Shown here piece after piece: positions 1-6,869 of a stretch of DNA of 8,791 nucleotides. The notes beneath the pieces are model-generated. The model saw only the letters and a program-made list of their open reading frames with translations, was not told the origin of the DNA and searched no databases. The position numbers and the translations under genes are program-made. Within the stretch, counting starts at the first letter, position 1. Each line of letters opens with the position of its first letter. This DNA is from Melioribacter roseus (lineage in GTDB: Bacteria; Bacteroidota; Ignavibacteria; Ignavibacteriales; Melioribacteraceae): contig DYHC01000021.1 of NCBI GenBank assembly GCA_020724325.1, positions 5,517-14,307 on the forward strand, given 5' to 3'.

Positions 1-3
1 GAG

Positions 4-735
4 TCAGGATTCATCTACGCACCATACGTGCCACTTATCCTTACTCCAGTTATCAGGAATTTCGAGATCGAATGCCGTGTAAAATGGACAATGAGTATAT
101 GAGGTTAATTCAACATAATCATCGGCATTAAACCCAAGCGAATCAGCAAAATTCTTAGGAGTATAAGTTTTGCCTTGATATACAAACTCTTCCGGCGGTT
201 TTCCCAAATAGATATTCAATGCAGCTTCGAAAACATTTTTCCAGACAGGCGTAATTTTACCTCCTCTGTTCTTTTTTACGCCATCAACAATTCCCTCCAG
301 CACAGAAGCCATTTCGCCGTGGTTATGTTCTTCTTCTCCAATGTTCATTCCTTTATAAAATTCTTCTGGTACAAATCCAAAACGTTTTACAATATTAGTT
401 ACATCGTGTGCCTGTCCGCCAACGCTAAAATTGTATGATCCGTGGTATCGAATATATTTCTCTGCTTTATCTGGATATGCAAAACGGACAAACCACATTG
501 GGGAAAGTATATGCTCTCCCTTTCCCATTCTTATAAGCTCTGTTTCTATAAATGAAGTTGCAGCAAACGACCAGCACGTTCCTGTTCTGGATTGATTTTT
601 TACCGGAGTAGTTTCAACCTGGTGAAGTATCGTAAATTCGTACGCTTCTTTCTTTTTCTTTCCTTGTCCAAATATTATTATTGGAACAAGCAAGGCAATG
701 ATTGAGAACTTCAATGAAAAATTGATACGGTTCAT
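4..735 (-). CDS. Secreted C1B-type cysteine peptidase (bleomycin hydrolase/aminopeptidase C-like), apparently truncated
   Basis: This 243-residue protein opens with a signal peptide: a short basic start, a hydrophobic stretch at about residues 10-22, then FGQG and a run of four Lys. It matches the N-terminal half of papain-like peptidases. Gln48 (oxyanion hole) and the nucleophile Cys54 lie in NQSRTGTCWSFA, followed by LSPMWFVR and GGQAHDV (Gly106-Gln108), typical of the bleomycin hydrolase/aminopeptidase C branch. That family usually has about 370-450 residues and a catalytic His and Asn in its C-terminal third. Here a TGA at window bases 4-6 ends the frame after IPDNWSKDKW...VDES, before either residue, so the product should be inactive unless the stop is read through or is an error. 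An ATG at 801 would add 22 residues before the signal peptide, so 735 is preferred; a TAAATTTG box between the two starts supports this. Family call is strong; intactness is doubtful. Confidence 0.82.
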   Translation of the reverse strand: MNRINFSLKFSIIALLVPIIIFGQGKKKKEAYEFTILHQVETTPVKNQSRTGTCWSFAATSFIETELIRMGKGEHILSPMWFVRFAYPDKAEKYIRYHGSYNFSVGGQAHDVTNIVKRFGFVPEEFYKGMNIGEEEHNHGEMASVLEGIVDGVKKNRGGKITPVWKNVFEAALNIYLGKPPEEFVYQGKTYTPKNFADSLGFNADDYVELTSYTHCPFYTAFDLEIPDNWSKDKWHVWCVDES

Positions 736-771
736 AAAACCCCATTTATGAATGTTTATAAAATTCCTTTT

Positions 772-779
772 CAAATTTA
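772..779 (-). promoter_or_regulatory. Possible Bacteroidota-type -7 box for the peptidase gene
   Basis: Read on the minus strand this is TAAATTTG, an exact match to the Bacteroidota -7 consensus TAnnTTTG. It would start transcription about 30 bases before the ATG at 735 and downstream of the alternative ATG at 801. No clear TTTG-like -33 element is seen at the expected distance, so this is a weak call. Confidence 0.3.
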
Positions 780-876
780 TATGAACGGATTTTGAATTCA
801 TAATAAATAATATTTTGGCGAGCGATTGATTTTAATCTGACTGCGAATTAATTTCATTAGCATTACTAACAAATAG

Positions 877-1878
877 ATGTGGAAAATGAAAACAATAATG
901 AAGTCGGCAAAATTAATTATCCTATTTTCTATTTTGGTTACGTTCATATCACTTGCTCAGGATAACAAGTTTGGGATAGTAATTCACGGCGGAGCTGGTA
1001 GAATTGTAAAAGAAAACATGACTCCCGAAAGAGAATCTGAATACACCGCCAAATTAAAAGAAGTCCTTGAAACCGGCTACAAAATTCTTGAAAGAGGCGG
1101 AAATGCTCTGGACGCAGTTGAATCAGCTATTAGATTGATGGAAGATTCGCCCTTATTTAATGCGGGCAAAGGAGCAGTTCTTACGGAAAAGGGCGCTGCA
1201 GAGCTTGATGCTTCCATTATGGATGGAAAAACCCTCTCTGCCGGCGCAGCAGCCGGAATTAAACATGTGAAAAATCCTATTACTCTTGCACGACTTGTAA
1301 TGGAAAAATCTCCGCATGTTATGATGATTAGCAGCGGTGCAGAAGAATTTGCAAAACAAAACGGTTTAGAAATGGTTGATAACGAATATTTTATTACAAA
1401 GGAGAGATGGGAATCTTACCAGAGAGCAATAAAACGTGAAGAAGAGAGAAAGAAAGCAGAAAAACACGGAACTGTTGGAGCGGTGGCTTTAGATAAAGAA
1501 GGTAATATTGCCGCCGGAACCTCAACCGGCGGAATGATGATGAAAAAATTTGGAAGAGTTGGCGATGCACCAATAATTGGCGCCGGAACATATGCTAATA
1601 ATAATACGTGCGGAGTTTCTGCAACCGGAAGCGGAGAATATTTTATACGAATTGGTGTTGCCAAAGATATTTCTTCATTAATTGAATATAAAGGAATGAG
1701 TATCAAAGATGCTTCCGAAGAAGTGATAAAAAAAGTGGGAAACCTTGGAGGCAGCGGCGGAGTTATCTGTCTGGATAAGTTTGGCAATGTTGCAATGCCG
1801 TTTAATACAGAGGGAATGTATCGTGGTTTTTATTTAAGCGGCGGACAACCGGTTGTTAAAATGTATAAGGGAAATTAA
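877..1878 (+). CDS. Exported isoaspartyl peptidase / L-asparaginase (Ntn-hydrolase, plant-type asparaginase family)
   Basis: This 333-residue enzyme is predicted to hydrolyse isoaspartyl (beta-aspartyl) dipeptides and L-asparagine. The family is made as a precursor that cleaves itself to expose an N-terminal Thr. The cleavage site is visible as HG/TVGAVALD, making Thr199 the nucleophile. Its partners fall at exactly the spacing of the E. coli enzyme EcAIII: Thr217 (TSTGG), Arg227 and Asp230 (GRVGD), Thr250 and Gly251/Gly253 (SATGSGE). The N-terminal IVIHGGAG and the LFNAGKGAVLT segment are also typical. Residues 8-27 form a signal peptide ending ISLAQ, so export to the periplasm is likely. 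ATGs at 886 and 898 are alternative starts in the same frame, and no good Shine-Dalgarno site separates them. The gene is divergent from the peptidase gene and 43 bases upstream of the next gene. The family call is secure; substrate preference is not visible. Confidence 0.95.
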   Translation: MWKMKTIMKSAKLIILFSILVTFISLAQDNKFGIVIHGGAGRIVKENMTPERESEYTAKLKEVLETGYKILERGGNALDAVESAIRLMEDSPLFNAGKGAVLTEKGAAELDASIMDGKTLSAGAAAGIKHVKNPITLARLVMEKSPHVMMISSGAEEFAKQNGLEMVDNEYFITKERWESYQRAIKREEERKKAEKHGTVGAVALDKEGNIAAGTSTGGMMMKKFGRVGDAPIIGAGTYANNNTCGVSATGSGEYFIRIGVAKDISSLIEYKGMSIKDASEEVIKKVGNLGGSGGVICLDKFGNVAMPFNTEGMYRGFYLSGGQPVVKMYKGN

Positions 1879-1921
1879 TTACTTCAACTATTTGCTTTTA
1901 TAATTACGAGCAGAGGCGAAA

Positions 1922-2341
1922 ATGGAGCTTCATCATCAAATTAATTATTGGGCGGTTTTTCTTTGCGGCGTAGTTGGTATTGGATTGGGCGCTGTATGGT
2001 ATAGTCATATGTTTTTAGGAAAGGTGTGGGTGGCATCACTCGATAAATCTGAAGAAGAATGGAGAATAGATTTTAATCCGTTTAAAACATACCTAATTTC
2101 CTTTCTCTCTCAAATTGTAATGGCTTTTATACTTGCTCTTATTATGAGTTACGTGGGCGTTTCTACGCCCGAAGAAGGAATTAAAGTAGCATTCATGGCG
2201 GCTGTTGGTTTTATTGCAACATCTATGACAATTAATTTTTTATTTGAAGGGAAAACATTTCAACAGTTTGTTATTGATGCCGGTTATCACTTTATAGTTC
2301 TCCTTATAAACGGAATTATACTGGGAGCTTGGCAGGTTTAA
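1922..2341 (+). CDS. DUF1761-type small integral membrane protein
   Basis: This 139-residue protein has four hydrophobic segments, at roughly residues 9-27, 57-79, 88-107 and 118-137. Its N-terminus (INYWAVFLCGVVGIGLGAVWYS, then FLGKVW) fits the DUF1761 family signature, in which a G-x-x-WYS motif closes the first helix. The family has no established function as far as I know, and none is proposed here. The ATG is preceded by AGAGG at 1912-1916 with a five-base spacer, a reasonable ribosome binding site. It starts 43 bases after the isoaspartyl peptidase stop with no visible terminator between them, so co-transcription is plausible but does not imply a shared role. Confidence 0.8.
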   Translation: MELHHQINYWAVFLCGVVGIGLGAVWYSHMFLGKVWVASLDKSEEEWRIDFNPFKTYLISFLSQIVMAFILALIMSYVGVSTPEEGIKVAFMAAVGFIATSMTINFLFEGKTFQQFVIDAGYHFIVLLINGIILGAWQV

Positions 2342-2505
2342 TAAATAACCGGCTTCGATTGCGGATTACTTTTAGATATAGTTGAATCGGACAAAATTAT
2401 TTTCTAATTCCCAGCAGAGTACTCAAAATAATCCCAACATTTTTATAATGCTGCCTATAAAATTTTTATGTTCTTGAAAGCGGCAATAAAGAAAACCGGA
2501 AAAAA

Positions 2506-3564
2506 ATGAATCGGTCAAAGAGAATTCATAATAATCCATTATTGATAAAGCTGTTTGTTATATGCTCTCTAATAAGCAGCGGTTTGTCTGCTCAACAAAC
2601 AAAATTTATTCTTGAAGGAAGGGTTGTAGACAAGCAATCCGGCGAACCGATACCGCTGGTAAATGTGTATTTAGCTCAAACAACTTTAGGGTCTGCAACA
2701 GACACAAATGGAAACTTTAAAATCTACGATGTTCCCGGCGCTATGTTTTCTTTGGTTGCATCTGCAATTGGATACGAACCTCATATTGTAAACGTAGATT
2801 TAAGAAAAGGGATTAATAAACTTATTGACATAAGGCTATCTCCCAAAATATATGAGCTTGGAGAAGTGGATATTCAAGCAAAAGCAGATGATGATTGGAA
2901 AAAGCAATTAGAATTATTCAAAAAATTATTTTTTGGTGAAAACGATTTTGCAAAATATTGCGAAATAAAAAACCCCTATCACATTAATTTTAATGAAGAG
3001 GATTTCGTTTTTACAGCAAATGCATCAAGCCCAATTTTTATCCGCAATAATGCTTTCGGGTATGAAATTGAATGCGTGTTAAAATTCTTTCAATATGATA
3101 AACGCAAGAGAACTTTAGCTTTTTCAATTTTTCCAAAATTTAGCGAGATCGTTTCTGCTGATAAAGACTCAATGAAGCTTTTCCAGAATAATAGAAAGTC
3201 GGCATTCCTTGGCTCTTCGGTACATCTTTTATCGGCTCTTGCTGCCGGTAGGTTTAAATACCGCGACGAAGGATTTGAATTGAAGCTGGAATCTAATCCG
3301 GTTGGAAAAGCCGAAGAAATTGTAACACGCGATATAACCTCCAACCGTTATTATCTTAATTATAATGGGTGCATCCTTATTGATTACTGGTTCGGCGGAA
3401 TAAGAAAATTATCAAAACTTTGTCTTGTGTTCGGATCAACAGAATTCAGTTCCGATGGTTATCTAATGTATCCGGGCGAGTTTGAAATGAGCGGCGCTAT
3501 GGCTAAAGAGGGTGTTGCAACTCTTCTGCCAAGATTTCTTGAAACAGCCCGCGGGAATAATTGA
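2506..3564 (+). CDS. Exported protein with N-terminal CarboxypepD_reg-like domain and unrecognised C-terminal region
   Basis: The 352-residue product begins with a basic n-region and a hydrophobic stretch (about 13-28) ending SGLSAQ, a likely signal peptide. Residues about 34-113 form a CarboxypepD_reg-like beta-sandwich: LEGRVVDKQSGEPIPLVNVY, then TDTNGNFKI and a closing strand pattern ending in IDIRLSP. In Bacteroidota this domain often precedes TonB-dependent receptors or surface proteins. Here it is followed by ELGEVDIQA but no plug or barrel sequence. Residues 130-352 are soluble-looking, rich in Phe, Tyr and Lys, and I do not recognise them; some Bacteroidota proteins pair this domain with such a region. 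The ATG follows GGAAAAAA, a weak ribosome site. The 164-base gap upstream suggests its own promoter. The likely location is the periplasm or cell surface; function is unknown. Confidence 0.8.
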   Translation: MNRSKRIHNNPLLIKLFVICSLISSGLSAQQTKFILEGRVVDKQSGEPIPLVNVYLAQTTLGSATDTNGNFKIYDVPGAMFSLVASAIGYEPHIVNVDLRKGINKLIDIRLSPKIYELGEVDIQAKADDDWKKQLELFKKLFFGENDFAKYCEIKNPYHINFNEEDFVFTANASSPIFIRNNAFGYEIECVLKFFQYDKRKRTLAFSIFPKFSEIVSADKDSMKLFQNNRKSAFLGSSVHLLSALAAGRFKYRDEGFELKLESNPVGKAEEIVTRDITSNRYYLNYNGCILIDYWFGGIRKLSKLCLVFGSTEFSSDGYLMYPGEFEMSGAMAKEGVATLLPRFLETARGNN

Positions 3565-3638
3565 GCAATAAAAATAAAAACTGTTAAATTTACTTTCGAA
3601 ATGCCGCGTATTGTTTAATAACTTTTTTTGGTAAAAAA

Positions 3639-4298
3639 ATGAAGATAGATCTTGTTGTGTTCGATCTGGACGGAACATTGGTAAGTTCTCACGAAACAAT
3701 TTATAAAGCAACTTTACATGCGTTAAGAGAAGTAGGCGTTACAAATGAAATTCCCCGCCATCAATTCATGAATATGATCGGTATGCACTTCGAAGACATT
3801 TTTAGAGAGTTCGGCTTTAAAGTTCCGGACTTTGAACACTTTCTAAAAATCTATAAATCGATTTATTTTGATTATATAAATGAGTCGGTTCCTTTTCCAG
3901 ACGTAAAAGAATTGATCGGTTGGCTGAAAGAGAACGATCTTAAAATAGGTCTTCTTACAACCAAAGGGCAGGATCAGGCGGAATTGATACTTAAGCATTT
4001 TGGTCTATTCAATAATTTTGACGGAGTGATGGGAAGAAGACCCGGTATTGCGCACAAACCCTCAGCAGAACCGCTTATAAAATTGTGTAATGAACTTGAT
4101 GTTGATATTGGCACTACTTTAATTGTTGGCGATTCCGAGCTCGATATTAATTGCGGAAAGAACGCCGGTACTTATACCTGCGCTGTTACTTATGGTTACC
4201 GATCGCGAGAAATCCTTGAAAGGTATAATCCTGATTTTTTGATAGATAGACTCAGCAGCATTGAAAATATTTTAATTAACGGGACAAATTTTCAATAA
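3639..4298 (+). CDS. HAD-superfamily hydrolase, phosphoglycolate phosphatase/PpaX-like
   Basis: This 219-residue cytosolic protein has all four haloacid dehalogenase motifs. Motif I is VVFDLDGTL, with nucleophile Asp9 and acid/base Asp11. Motif II is LLTTKG (Thr107), motif III is HKPSAEP (Lys140), and motif IV is GDSELD (Asp165 and Asp169, binding Mg2+). The helical cap between motifs I and II (about residues 16-85) marks a C1-capped, beta-phosphoglucomutase/Gph-type phosphatase. Length and motif order fit a small-molecule phosphatase such as phosphoglycolate phosphatase or the pyrophosphatase PpaX, but the sequence does not fix the substrate. It is the first gene of a compact operon; its stop codon lies inside the Shine-Dalgarno region of the next gene. 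Its own start follows an AT-rich leader without a purine-rich ribosome site. Confidence 0.92.
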   Translation: MKIDLVVFDLDGTLVSSHETIYKATLHALREVGVTNEIPRHQFMNMIGMHFEDIFREFGFKVPDFEHFLKIYKSIYFDYINESVPFPDVKELIGWLKENDLKIGLLTTKGQDQAELILKHFGLFNNFDGVMGRRPGIAHKPSAEPLIKLCNELDVDIGTTLIVGDSELDINCGKNAGTYTCAVTYGYRSREILERYNPDFLIDRLSSIENILINGTNFQ

Positions 4299-4302
4299 GG
4301 AG
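4297..4302 (+). promoter_or_regulatory. Strong Shine-Dalgarno site selecting a GTG start
   Basis: AAGGAG lies six bases before the GTG at 4309 and shares two bases with the TAA stop of the HAD gene. It is the best ribosome site in the window. It supports the GTG start and suggests that crotonase translation is coupled to ribosomes finishing the upstream gene. Confidence 0.75.
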
Positions 4303-4308
4303 CAGCCG

Positions 4309-5064
4309 GTGGAAAGCGGAAAAGTTAACGTAAATGTAGTTAATGGAATTGCAACTGTAAGTTTCTTTCATCCTAAAAGCAATTCGCTCCCAGGTAAGTT
4401 GCTAACCGAAATTACAAACGCAATAAACATGCTTTCTGATGATAAAGAGACCAGGGTAATAGTAATTAGGAGCGAAGGCGGAAAATCTTTTTGCAGCGGC
4501 GCTTCACTCGATGAACTCCTTTCATTAAAAGATTTCAAAAAAGGAAAAGAGTTTTTTATGGGATTTGCTCGATTAATAAATTCGATGAGAAAGTGTCCTA
4601 AGTTTATTATTGCCCGTGTTCACGGAAAAGCTTTGGGCGGAGGTGTAGGTATTGCAGCATCAGCCGATTATACGCTTGCATCAAACGAAGCTTCTATTAG
4701 GTTAAGTGAAATACTATTAGGTATAGGACCGCTTGTTGTTGGTCCTGCTGTTGAAAGAAAGATAGGCAAGACTGCTTTTATAACAATGACAATTGATGCC
4801 GAATGGCACGATGCATTCTGGGCAAAGCAGCACGGGCTTTATACAAAAGTATTTGCATCAAACCGTGAACTGGACGAAGCTGTTGCCGAATTGGCAAAGA
4901 AGATCTCAAATTTTAACCCCGAAGCAGTTGCTCAACTTAAAAAAGTGTTCTGGAAAGGAACTGAAGACTGGGACGAGCTGCTTGAAAATCGCGCAGAAAT
5001 TAACGGGAGACTGGTTCTATCTGAGTATACAAAAAAATATATTCGACAGTTCAAGGGCAAATGA
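4309..5064 (+). CDS. Enoyl-CoA hydratase/isomerase (crotonase) family protein, methylglutaconyl-CoA hydratase (LiuC)-like
   Basis: This 251-residue protein has the crotonase fold signatures. The first oxyanion-hole loop is FCSGASLDEL (Ala65). The second is HGKALGGGVGIAASADY (Gly111/Gly112), followed by RLSEILLGIGP and VGPAVERKIG. In rat mitochondrial enoyl-CoA hydratase the two catalytic acids are Glu144 and Glu164. Aligned by spacing, Glu164 is kept as Glu134, but Glu144 is replaced by Gly114 in GGGVGIA. LiuC-type methylglutaconyl-CoA hydratases of leucine degradation share this GGGVG pattern, so that assignment is favoured, although other acyl-CoA reactions are possible. No other leucine or fatty-acid degradation genes are nearby. 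It uses a GTG start with a strong AAGGAG site, lies 10 bases after the HAD gene, and its TGA overlaps the next ATG. Confidence 0.93.
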   Translation: MESGKVNVNVVNGIATVSFFHPKSNSLPGKLLTEITNAINMLSDDKETRVIVIRSEGGKSFCSGASLDELLSLKDFKKGKEFFMGFARLINSMRKCPKFIIARVHGKALGGGVGIAASADYTLASNEASIRLSEILLGIGPLVVGPAVERKIGKTAFITMTIDAEWHDAFWAKQHGLYTKVFASNRELDEAVAELAKKISNFNPEAVAQLKKVFWKGTEDWDELLENRAEINGRLVLSEYTKKYIRQFKGK

Positions 5065-6536
5065 AAATCATTAAACGCGATTTTGCTCTTTTAACTTGCT
5101 TCTATCTAATCGCAGTTTCTATTCGTCTGTCTATAAATTTTTCAACCGAATTTATTCCCGGCGCTAATGGTGCGTTTTACCTTAGTAATGTGAGGTCGAT
5201 AATTGAAAGCGGCGAATTACTGTTTAAAGATTTTCCGCTTATTTTTTACCTGGAAGCAATGCTGGCAAAATTATTTATTGTGTTTGGTTTGGCGGATATT
5301 GAAAAAGCAATTGATCTTGCATGCCGGCTCTTCGATTCACTTATACCGCCGCTTTCGATTATACCCGCTTACTTATTGACGCGCCGACTCATAAAACCTG
5401 ATAAAAATAAATTAGCCGTAATAATTATTGCTTCTTCATCTGTTCTATTTATTTCGTTTTTAATGCTGGTATCAGATTTTCAAAAAAATTCTCTTGGATT
5501 GTTTTGGCTCTTCAGCTTAATGCTTTTTGTTCATAAAAGTTTGAGCAGTAAACGGAGCTTCGATTATTTTATAACCCTTTTATTGTTTCTGCTTGCCGGG
5601 TTAACTCATTTCGGTTCTTTTCTGGTTGCAATACTATATTCTATTATTGTGCTCTTTGTAAAAAATACATTCGGGAAGAAAATAAGTATTAAACCAATAA
5701 TTATTACTGCGCTCTTAGTAATCATCTCATACATTATAATATTATTAATTAGTCCTTCTCGCTTGAACACAGCTTTTGATTTTATATTTAACATGTTTCG
5801 GAATCCTGTAATAATTCTTTTTTTGCAAAAAAAACCGGTCATTTCTCCAATCGATTTAATCAGTATGGTGTTGATTAATCTAACAGCAATTACTGCGCTT
5901 ACCTTTTACATAAAACGATTCGATGAACTTAGCGATATTAATAAAGTGTTTTTCCTTTCATCAATTATTGCGTCCCTGGCTCTTGCTTTTCCCTTTTTAG
6001 GAATTGAATGGTTCCAACGATTAAACTTTATGTCCTACGTTCCCGCCGTATCGATATTGCCGTTCATCCTAGAAAGCATCAAACACGGAAAAGCTAAAAA
6101 TGTATTTCTTATTTTAATTGCTGCCGTAATTATTTTCTCTATTCTAATTAGAATAAACATTAAGACAGTTTCTAATATTAACAAAGAGCAGTATTCCGAA
6201 TTAGAATTAATGAAAGAAAAGCTGCCTAATGACGGAAGCGTTTTGATTGTTGCGCGTCATGGTCTTGAATGGTGGGCATCATATATTATGAGGAGAACAG
6301 TAATAAGAGAAGCAGCGTTAGAAAAAATATACTGGGATAGATTTAATTATCTTCTCATTATTGTTCAAAAAAAGGGTAAAGCGCCTTTTGGTCCAATCGG
6401 TTTGTTCGGTTACCCTTTTAGAGAACCGTTGCTGCCGGATAATTCGGAACTAATTTATTCGGGAAAATATTTCGATCTTTTCTGGTCGAAAACTCCTCCT
6501 GCGGATGTGTCGGTTTTTAAAAATGAATTACATTGA
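5061..6536 (+). CDS. Polytopic membrane protein, possible GT-C-fold glycosyltransferase
   Basis: The 491-residue product is strongly hydrophobic, with about ten membrane segments. The clearest are near residues 8-25, 59-77, 93-108, 117-138, 144-158, 169-200 (probably two), 211-231, 263-284, 297-316 and 346-364. A soluble C-terminal domain of about 120 residues follows. The layout resembles GT-C glycosyltransferases: an acidic or polar first outer loop (NFSTEFIPGANGAFYLSNVR), a LTHFGSF motif in a middle helix and EWFQRLNFMSYVP in a later one. These enzymes use lipid-linked sugar donors. The match is by pattern only; I cannot name the family, and no donor-binding motif is certain. The C-terminal part (DGSVLIVARHGLEWWAS) looks like an alpha/beta domain. 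The ATG overlaps the crotonase stop (ATGA), so translation is probably coupled. It closes the operon, and no intrinsic terminator follows. Confidence 0.8.
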   Translation: MKIIKRDFALLTCFYLIAVSIRLSINFSTEFIPGANGAFYLSNVRSIIESGELLFKDFPLIFYLEAMLAKLFIVFGLADIEKAIDLACRLFDSLIPPLSIIPAYLLTRRLIKPDKNKLAVIIIASSSVLFISFLMLVSDFQKNSLGLFWLFSLMLFVHKSLSSKRSFDYFITLLLFLLAGLTHFGSFLVAILYSIIVLFVKNTFGKKISIKPIIITALLVIISYIIILLISPSRLNTAFDFIFNMFRNPVIILFLQKKPVISPIDLISMVLINLTAITALTFYIKRFDELSDINKVFFLSSIIASLALAFPFLGIEWFQRLNFMSYVPAVSILPFILESIKHGKAKNVFLILIAAVIIFSILIRINIKTVSNINKEQYSELELMKEKLPNDGSVLIVARHGLEWWASYIMRRTVIREAALEKIYWDRFNYLLIIVQKKGKAPFGPIGLFGYPFREPLLPDNSELIYSGKYFDLFWSKTPPADVSVFKNELH

Positions 6537-6597
6537 ATCGGTGTTTGTTAATTTATAAGCTCTATTACATTATTTATTACATAAATTGATTTATAGT

Positions 6598-6720
6598 AAC
6601 TTCTGAAAAATATCGCTTGTTATTTCGATCCAGTCAGTAAGTTAACGGATGGGAAGAGTCGAACCTAAACCTTGAAGGTCAAGGAAAGCTTTCATATCCT
6701 TATGACCTTCAAGGTTGTTT
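6598..6720 (+). repeat. Dispersed intergenic repeat, copy 1
   Basis: This stretch aligns with 8644-8763 in the same orientation. Identical blocks include AACTTCTGAAAAATA, ATTTCGATCC and GAACCTAAACCTTGAAGG. Copy 1 is five bases longer between the blocks, and its left palindrome around 6626-6650 is decayed compared with copy 2. The copies are clearly related but diverged, so they are not a recent duplication. Confidence 0.85.
6668..6716 (+). repeat. Perfect 14-bp inverted repeat (hairpin), copy 1
   Basis: AACCTTGAAGGTCA (6668-6681) pairs perfectly with TGACCTTCAAGGTT (6703-6716) around a 21-base loop. AGG and CCT inside the loop can add three more pairs after an internal bulge. No U-tract follows, so it is not a classical intrinsic terminator. 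The same stem recurs at 8709-8758. Confidence 0.9.
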
Positions 6721-6723
6721 AGC

Positions 6724-6822
6724 TTCGAAGTGACGCTTCTCAGTCTTCCGACAAGTCGGGTTTCTTCGAAGTGACGCTTCTCAGTCTCCCGACAAGTCGG
6801 GTTCCTTCGAAGTGACGCTTCT
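6724..6822 (+). repeat. 41-bp tandem repeat, 2.4 units, with internal palindromes
   Basis: Units lie at 6724-6764 and 6765-6805, with a partial third at 6806-6822. The two full units differ at two positions. Each starts TTCGAAGTGACGCTTCT and carries a palindrome, TCCGACAAGTCGGG in unit 1 and CCCGACAAGTCGGG in unit 2. The partial unit ends right before the closing terminal repeat of the palindromic element, so the tandem array forms its right arm. Confidence 0.92.
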
Positions 6823-6869
6823 AATTTTTTCAGAAAACCGTTACAATAATTAGAAATCGGTTTAGCTGA

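Larger units (their letters stand above)
6601..6835. mobile_element. MITE-like or REP-like palindromic element, copy 1 (non-autonomous candidate)
   Basis: The element opens with TTCTGAAAAAT (6601-6611) and closes with ATTTTTTCAGAA (6824-6835), near-perfect terminal inverted repeats of about 11 bases. Inside them, GTTATTTCGA (6619-6628) on the left matches three inverted TCGAAGTGAC motifs on the right (starting near 6726, 6767 and 6808). A perfect 14-bp inverted repeat sits near the middle. The whole therefore reads as a decayed large palindrome of about 235 bp with no coding capacity. A second copy starts at 8647. AAC occurs at both outer edges, but also before the second copy, so it is not good evidence of a target duplication. 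No transposase is in the window. It could equally be a REP/BIME-type cluster. Confidence 0.5.
6537..6869. other. Repeat-filled intergenic region
   Basis: No convincing gene lies in this 333-base gap. Bases 6537-6600 are plain AT-rich sequence without a recognisable terminator. Bases 6601-6835 are a palindromic composite repeat described separately. Bases 6831-6868 hold a weak inverted repeat (CAG-AAACCG pairing with CGGTTT-CTG) without a U-tract, immediately before a small ORF. A promoter for the downstream operon is expected here, but no box could be placed with confidence. Confidence 0.6.

Noticed and set aside
2444..2449. TATAAT as a sigma-70 -10 box upstream of the gene at 2506
   Set aside because: No -35-like hexamer sits at 16-18 bases upstream, and TATAAT alone is expected by chance in this composition.
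2468..2509. 13-codon frame whose stop overlaps the ATG of the CarboxypepD_reg-like gene, as a leader peptide
   Set aside because: It is too short to separate from chance, and no attenuator structure or biased codon run was seen.
4793..5074. 93-codon frame on the plus strand inside the crotonase gene
   Set aside because: It lies in another frame of a strongly supported enzyme gene and shows no family resemblance.
6668..6716. Intrinsic terminator for the operon ending at 6536
   Set aside because: The stem is strong but the loop is long, no U-tract follows, it lies over 130 bases after the stop, and it is part of a dispersed repeat.
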